Shown here: positions 59,401 to 64,000 of the stretch, one piece after another
Layout of the letters: each line of letters begins with the position of its first letter
How positions within the stretch are numbered: position 1 is the first letter of the stretch
Source: Limonium bicolor
Taxonomy: Eukaryota; Streptophyta; Magnoliopsida; Caryophyllales; Plumbaginaceae
Reading direction: 5' to 3'
DNA length: 64,000 bases
Assembly: GCA_023374045.1 (NCBI GenBank)
Contig: CM041780.1
Coordinates: 30,064,337 to 30,128,336, forward strand
Made by a program: the position numbers and the translations under genes
Notes under the pieces: model-generated
Seen by the model: only the letters and a program-made list of their open reading frames with translations
Told to the model about the DNA's origin: nothing
The model's database searches: none

Positions 59401-61033
59401 TCTTGCAACCTGTGTCCTACCGGATTACACCGGCTTGTATGCCAATATGTTTTTCTGAGTGTTTGCCACCTTGTAAGATTAAAACATGTAATGAGTTTAT
59501 AGTAATTCATTATGTGGCGAATTTGGCCTCCGATACCATTTAACCTCAAATATGTGTTAAACCTTAGCTAACCAAATCTAGGAACACATGAGTGATCGGT
59601 ATTCGGAGTTGACGGCCCAAACCTTGGGAACGTGCTAACCACGGCTATGTGTGAGTTAGTTGGACATTGTTGTTGTATGCAAGTGTGTGAACCTCCCTTG
59701 TGTGCTTAACTCGGTTATGATACCGTATGGTGTGTGGATGTGGTAGGCTCCATAATGGATCTCTAACTACTTATTTATAAGTGTATATGTACTAATGGGG
59801 GGTGAGGAGTCCGGTTGTTCCGGCCACGCGTGTGATGGACGGGAGTCGATGTCATTATCCGGTCGGCTCTCTTGGTGTGTATAGGTGTATTCCAATTTGG
59901 TTTCTACCTTCCCTTAGCTTATCCAAAGCTAGTTACTGACTCACGTCGGGCCACAGGGGCATACGAATGTTATTTCGGTGTGCTTGGGATTACTATATCC
60001 GACACACCTTGGGTTTAAGTTAACCGTTCGATATAACTGGACGGTAACGAGGTTGGTAACGAGCTTAGCATGAGATTGGCAATAATCTCTAGGCTCACTA
60101 TGTATACTAACTATGGTGGAAGGTTCCTTGTGTGAACCGATCTTATGGTGTTTTGTGTTGATATTGTGCTAGGCAATTTCTCTTGCTATGCTATGATATG
60201 TATACGTTAGGTGTTTAAAATGAATGCGATGTTATCATGTGTACGCCGAAACAAGAAAGGTTTTGTTATGTTTTGTTATGTGAGGAATGAGATATGTTGT
60301 AGGATATGGGTGTGAGGATCATGGAAATGAATCCCAGTTGTGACAGGAGGCGTTTAAGGATAACCCGATTAATGGGTACGTGTCGTTCATTAAGGAAGTA
60401 GCTCCGTTTTAGAGGAGAGCCACTCTAGGGTTAAAGGAATCATTGGATGATTTGTTAAGTGTGGATGTGTTGGATATATGTTGAGCCCTATTGTTGGGTG
60501 TATGCAAGAGTTGTGTGTTTATGGTTTGTATGCATGATTTAAATATAATCAACTGCATGCTAAGACGACAATTAGTTGTGCGTGGCCCGGTAGCATGTGG
60601 GCTGCGGGATTACCATACCAGCAAAGGTGCTGAGCCCCTTGGGGGCCACCCTTTCTCTCCTTTTCTATTTCAGGTACAAGGAGCTGGAAGCCGTTCGAGA
60701 GTAGGACGGGGTAGATGTTTATACATGGGTAGCCATTTAAATGGCGTAAGCATTGTAAGCGTAGTAAGACCGAAATTGTTATCGGCATTAGTTTGTAAAT
60801 ACTCGGTACAGTGGGAATGTATGTATATAATAAATGTTGGAAATGGAATAAGGGTTGTATGGTGTAGTTGCTCGGGAATCTAGTCCATCAGACCGATACA
60901 ATGTACATGTATTAGCCTTGTTAGCCACGTGGGTGGTTAACGGCGTGTAACACCATTAAATTAAGTAATGTGATGAGTTGAGGTTTCCGCTGCAGTTTGA
61001 TGTTAAGTGTACGGTGGTGGTTGGGGTGTTACA
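56499..61033 (+). repeat. Element B LTR 2
   Basis: 4535 bp, almost identical to LTR 1, with mostly one- to three-base indels. Same block order: U3 palindrome 56923-56957, donor-like site 57591/57592, acceptor-like 58081/58082, hairpin array 58922-59051, structured module about 60555-60715. Confidence 0.94.
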
Positions 61034-64000
61034 AAAAGTGGTATCAGAGCGAAGTATCGCTCTGATGACTGAATTACCGAGCTTAGGAAGTACCGAGTTA
61101 GGATTTTAGTACTTTGGGTTAAGGGTTGAGTGATAGCGTGAGAGACACGCTAGTAAGGAACTACCAGTGAATACTGGAAACCTACTATATCCTTCCCGCC
61201 CTCCACAATCCCTGTTATATAACTTGGGAAACAACGCCAGAGAGATGGAAGTCCACTCTTACTCGGGAATACCCGATCTGGCTGTTATTAGACACATCTA
61301 AGGTACGGAGAACCTGTCATACGGTAGATCCCGAAAACTGGGAATCCCGGAGACGGTTCCCATCTAAACAGTGTTAACCGCATTTCATAGCGAAGAGCGA
61401 AGAATCAGTGTACAGAAGAATAGAATTTCCGGCAACCTGGGTCGACATGCAGAGCAGTCGAGAATAACCAGCTTGCAACGCACTGACCGTGCAACAAGCA
61501 AGAAGTGGATTAGTGAAACCCGAGACGAATGTCTATGGGACCACAGTTGGTAAGTAATACACCAACGGTATACCAACCAACTAAGGAACTAACGTAGTGC
61601 CCAAACAAGAGACAAGTCTCAGTAACCACGACGATGCGTGGAACGGGCTACAAAGAGAAAATAATGCTAAGTAAAAAGGGGACTCCAAGAATGGGAGACA
61701 CCCCAGTTGATAACTATTATGTGAATACAGTGAGAAGTTACCCAAAGGTTATTGTCGAGACCGTAAGAACAAATAAGGGCCAACAAGGCCACTGATGATA
61801 GTGCGGGTAAAAACAATACCACAACCGGTATGTGTTGAACCGATAGCCAGTTAGCATGGCGCACTTGCCATAGCAAGTGCTGCTATAACAGGGCTATTCG
61901 GGAAATTTATAACCACTACAAAGTACTTGGAAAAGTACAATAAAGTTAAATGTGATTGTCATAACAGTGGAAGGGCCTGCTAGCCTAACCTCTGTAATTG
62001 TAAGTACACCAGTCAGCAAGAAGCTAGACTTGGCTAAGGTAAGAAGATGTTGTGAAACCATGAAAATTTTCTTTCAACCCAGATTTATTCAAACCCTTTT
62101 CTTTTCAAAACCAACACTTCTTTCCAACCTTCCTTTAAACCAAACCAGTAAAACCAAGGGCAGATGATAAGATACAATAGTGGATAAACTTTCCTACGAT
62201 TAAGTTCGGGAAGCACGGGACGCATATTGTCAAGGGACAATATAAGGGAGTTGACAACAGAATACTTCACCTAGGCGTGTGACGGACACTACGAGTGTAC
62301 CAACTGAATTGTGGGACGACCGCACTCCGATAGGAGCTTGTGGGCCTGACAGACCTACTTATGGGTTAGTTGGGTAGGTAGCAATGTATCATTATGGTAC
62401 CCCACATATGTATACGAGTGGAGTCCGAAACACGGGAAGTAGTCGACTCCGTCTACGGTCAGCAGTATAAATCAAACAAGAGCTAGAGATTACAAGGAAT
62501 GGTTGAAGTTAAGGAACTCAGTTAAGTTAACGAGACTAAAGGAATTAGTGAATTCCTTTCAAGGAAATGTTTAAGAGTCAGGAGGTGCGAAGTGCACTAA
62601 CTGAATGTAAAGACATCTTATATGACTTAAGGATCCTCAGGGATAAACGTGATAGCTGGAATGGTGACCCAGCCTAATGTGGACACATTAATGTGCAATG
62701 AACGGGATGAAACTCCCAAAATGAGTACCTACACTATCAGGAAATGTTGATCTTCACGAAGAAGATAATAACCAGTGAAGAACGCAAAAAGGCGTGGCTA
62801 ACGGAATGTACCCATGAGTGCAAGCCAGATGTAATGGCATATGTTAGTAACACCCGGGAGCAATCCTTGAGGGGTGTTTGGATTAAACATTGTTAGATGG
62901 AGCAATATAACAGAAACACAAGATTTGGAACAATTACCCGGATTAAACACTGAAGGTAAACCCACTTAAAAGTAGGACCCTAAGTTGCCAGAGAGATAAC
63001 TTGGAAGGAATCGCGACAGTAAGGCTTATAAGCCAAACAACTTGTGATATGTAAATTTGATCGGTTGCAGAAGTGTATGTTATACAAGGAAATAGAGCGG
63101 AGAACGAACCACTGCTTTAAGAGTGGGGATACCTCTCGATATTGTGAACCGCAGGAGCGGTAGTATGACCAAGTTCGAGAATATTGGGGATGGACCACGT
63201 TGTTATTACCCCAGGACGATTTGAATAAAATAATACGAAAGAAGTTATACCAGTTGTGTAAAGGAAGAGATAAGTTGATAGCGACCACCATAGGTGTGTG
63301 AGCTAAATGAGTAGCGAACAACGCTCAAGGAACATAAAGACTCAAAAAAAAATATAGTATATTCAAAAATCAGCCAAATAAGTGGCCAGATAAACCCAGC
63401 GTAATGGCGGAAGCTAATATAATAGCGGATGCAGTATAAGTTGATGTTGTATAATGAGTAAGGATACGGTGCGCAATAAGCGACCGTTGTATGAGTATTG
63501 TTAGATGATAAATGGTGAGTGAGCAGAGCTATGAGCTAACCCCAGTGGAGGTACAACAGTAAGATAGCAAAGGAACCGAGCAGTAAGCCGGAAGCAAGTG
63601 TATGTGATAAGAATTCAGTAAACACAGAGTAAATTCCTATTGCAATCGCATAAGAGATTTACTGTCAAGAGTTTACGCCTCTGCACTCTGTATGACTGAG
63701 TGTTTTGGTATTGCATTTGCGCAGTAATGATCGAGTGGGATAGCTAGGATTTGGGAAATGTTAATTGTGGTGGATGTAGAAAGAAACCTATGATACTATC
63801 ATGATCAATGCATAGGAAATGCAAGGTCATACCAATGGAAGAGTACTTGTACAAAACCAGATATGGAGGTATGATTAAGAATAAGTGATAACAGTGGCAC
63901 TAAATACCAAATGTCGGTATGAAATATACCTCAGGTGTGGGAAATAACCGAGAGAGCACTACACATTAGGTAGTAGCTCGATCTCAACCGACAATAAGTC
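61034..64000 (+). other. Element B internal region 2 (partial, non-coding)
   Basis: Repeats 51616 to about 54590 with near identity. PBS 61039-61050, PBS hairpin 61043-61066, palindrome 61861-61880, conserved block about 62250-62410. Truncated by the window end. Confidence 0.88.

Larger units (their letters stand above)
47067..64000 (+). mobile_element. Element B: tandem LTR-internal-LTR-internal non-autonomous retrotransposon
   Basis: LTR 47067-51615, internal 51616-56498, LTR 56499-61033 and a second internal copy from 61034 to the window end, all plus strand. Copies are nearly identical with only small indels. The internal region is 4883 bp, matches the reassembled internal region of A, and encodes no gag or pol. 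Three LTRs sharing two internals are the usual result of unequal recombination between two copies; a misassembly of a single element is the alternative. Element end and right TSD are outside the window. Confidence 0.88.

Overview
The window is repeat DNA from a plant nuclear genome, almost certainly an angiosperm with a repeat-rich genome. I see no host gene, tRNA or rRNA gene. Essentially all of it is a stack of nested, related Ty3/gypsy LTR retrotransposons (one superfamily, chromovirus-like, closest in style to Tekay/Del). Their LTRs are very long (3.9-5.3 kb), begin TGAAATACCCC, end GGGGTGTTACA, and are followed by a primer-binding site for initiator-Met tRNA (TGGTATCAGAGC). Element letters (A-G, S1, S2) are my own labels.

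Layout. The outer minus-strand element D (internal 1-1860 and 38826-39843, 5' LTR 39844-45163) carries a broken, intron-containing gag. It then runs, inside the window, into non-coding DNA where protease/RT would be expected. Element A (1861-38820, plus strand, TSD ccggg) sits inside a gag exon of D. A has 4.3-4.4 kb LTRs and about 5 kb of non-coding internal DNA, so it is a non-autonomous, LARD-like element. Three later insertions sit inside A: solo LTR S1 (7035-11910, plus, TSD ataac), solo LTR S2 (12732-16927, minus, TSD gtaat/gcaat) and the complete element E (17493-31664, minus, TSD gtgtt). To the right, LTR fragments F, G and C (45164-47066) are stacked by interruption. They are cut by element B (47067-64000 and beyond), which is arranged LTR-internal-LTR-internal with near-identical copies.

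Element E is the only coding-competent member. In sense order it has PBS, gag (three exons), an AlkB-type 2-oxoglutarate/Fe(II) dioxygenase, protease-RT-RNase H-integrase-chromodomain pol (interrupted by one TAG), and two polypurine tracts. The AlkB domain lies between gag and pol, keeps every catalytic residue, and is placed so that one gag splice donor can join in phase either to AlkB (own stop, own AATAAA) or to pol. I consider this captured RNA/DNA-demethylase-type domain the most exciting system in the window.

Cis-acting structure is the second theme. A hairpin that contains the PBS copies the acceptor stem of the primer tRNA and shows a compensatory change between families. Small hairpin arrays precede the 3' polypurine tract in both the autonomous and the non-autonomous elements. 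GC-rich hairpin arrays sit in the LTRs, with a different stem sequence in each family. Conserved donor-like and acceptor-like splice signals lie inside the LTR leader. These shared signals are how the non-coding elements A and B could be mobilised by an E-like partner. All alignments were done by eye.
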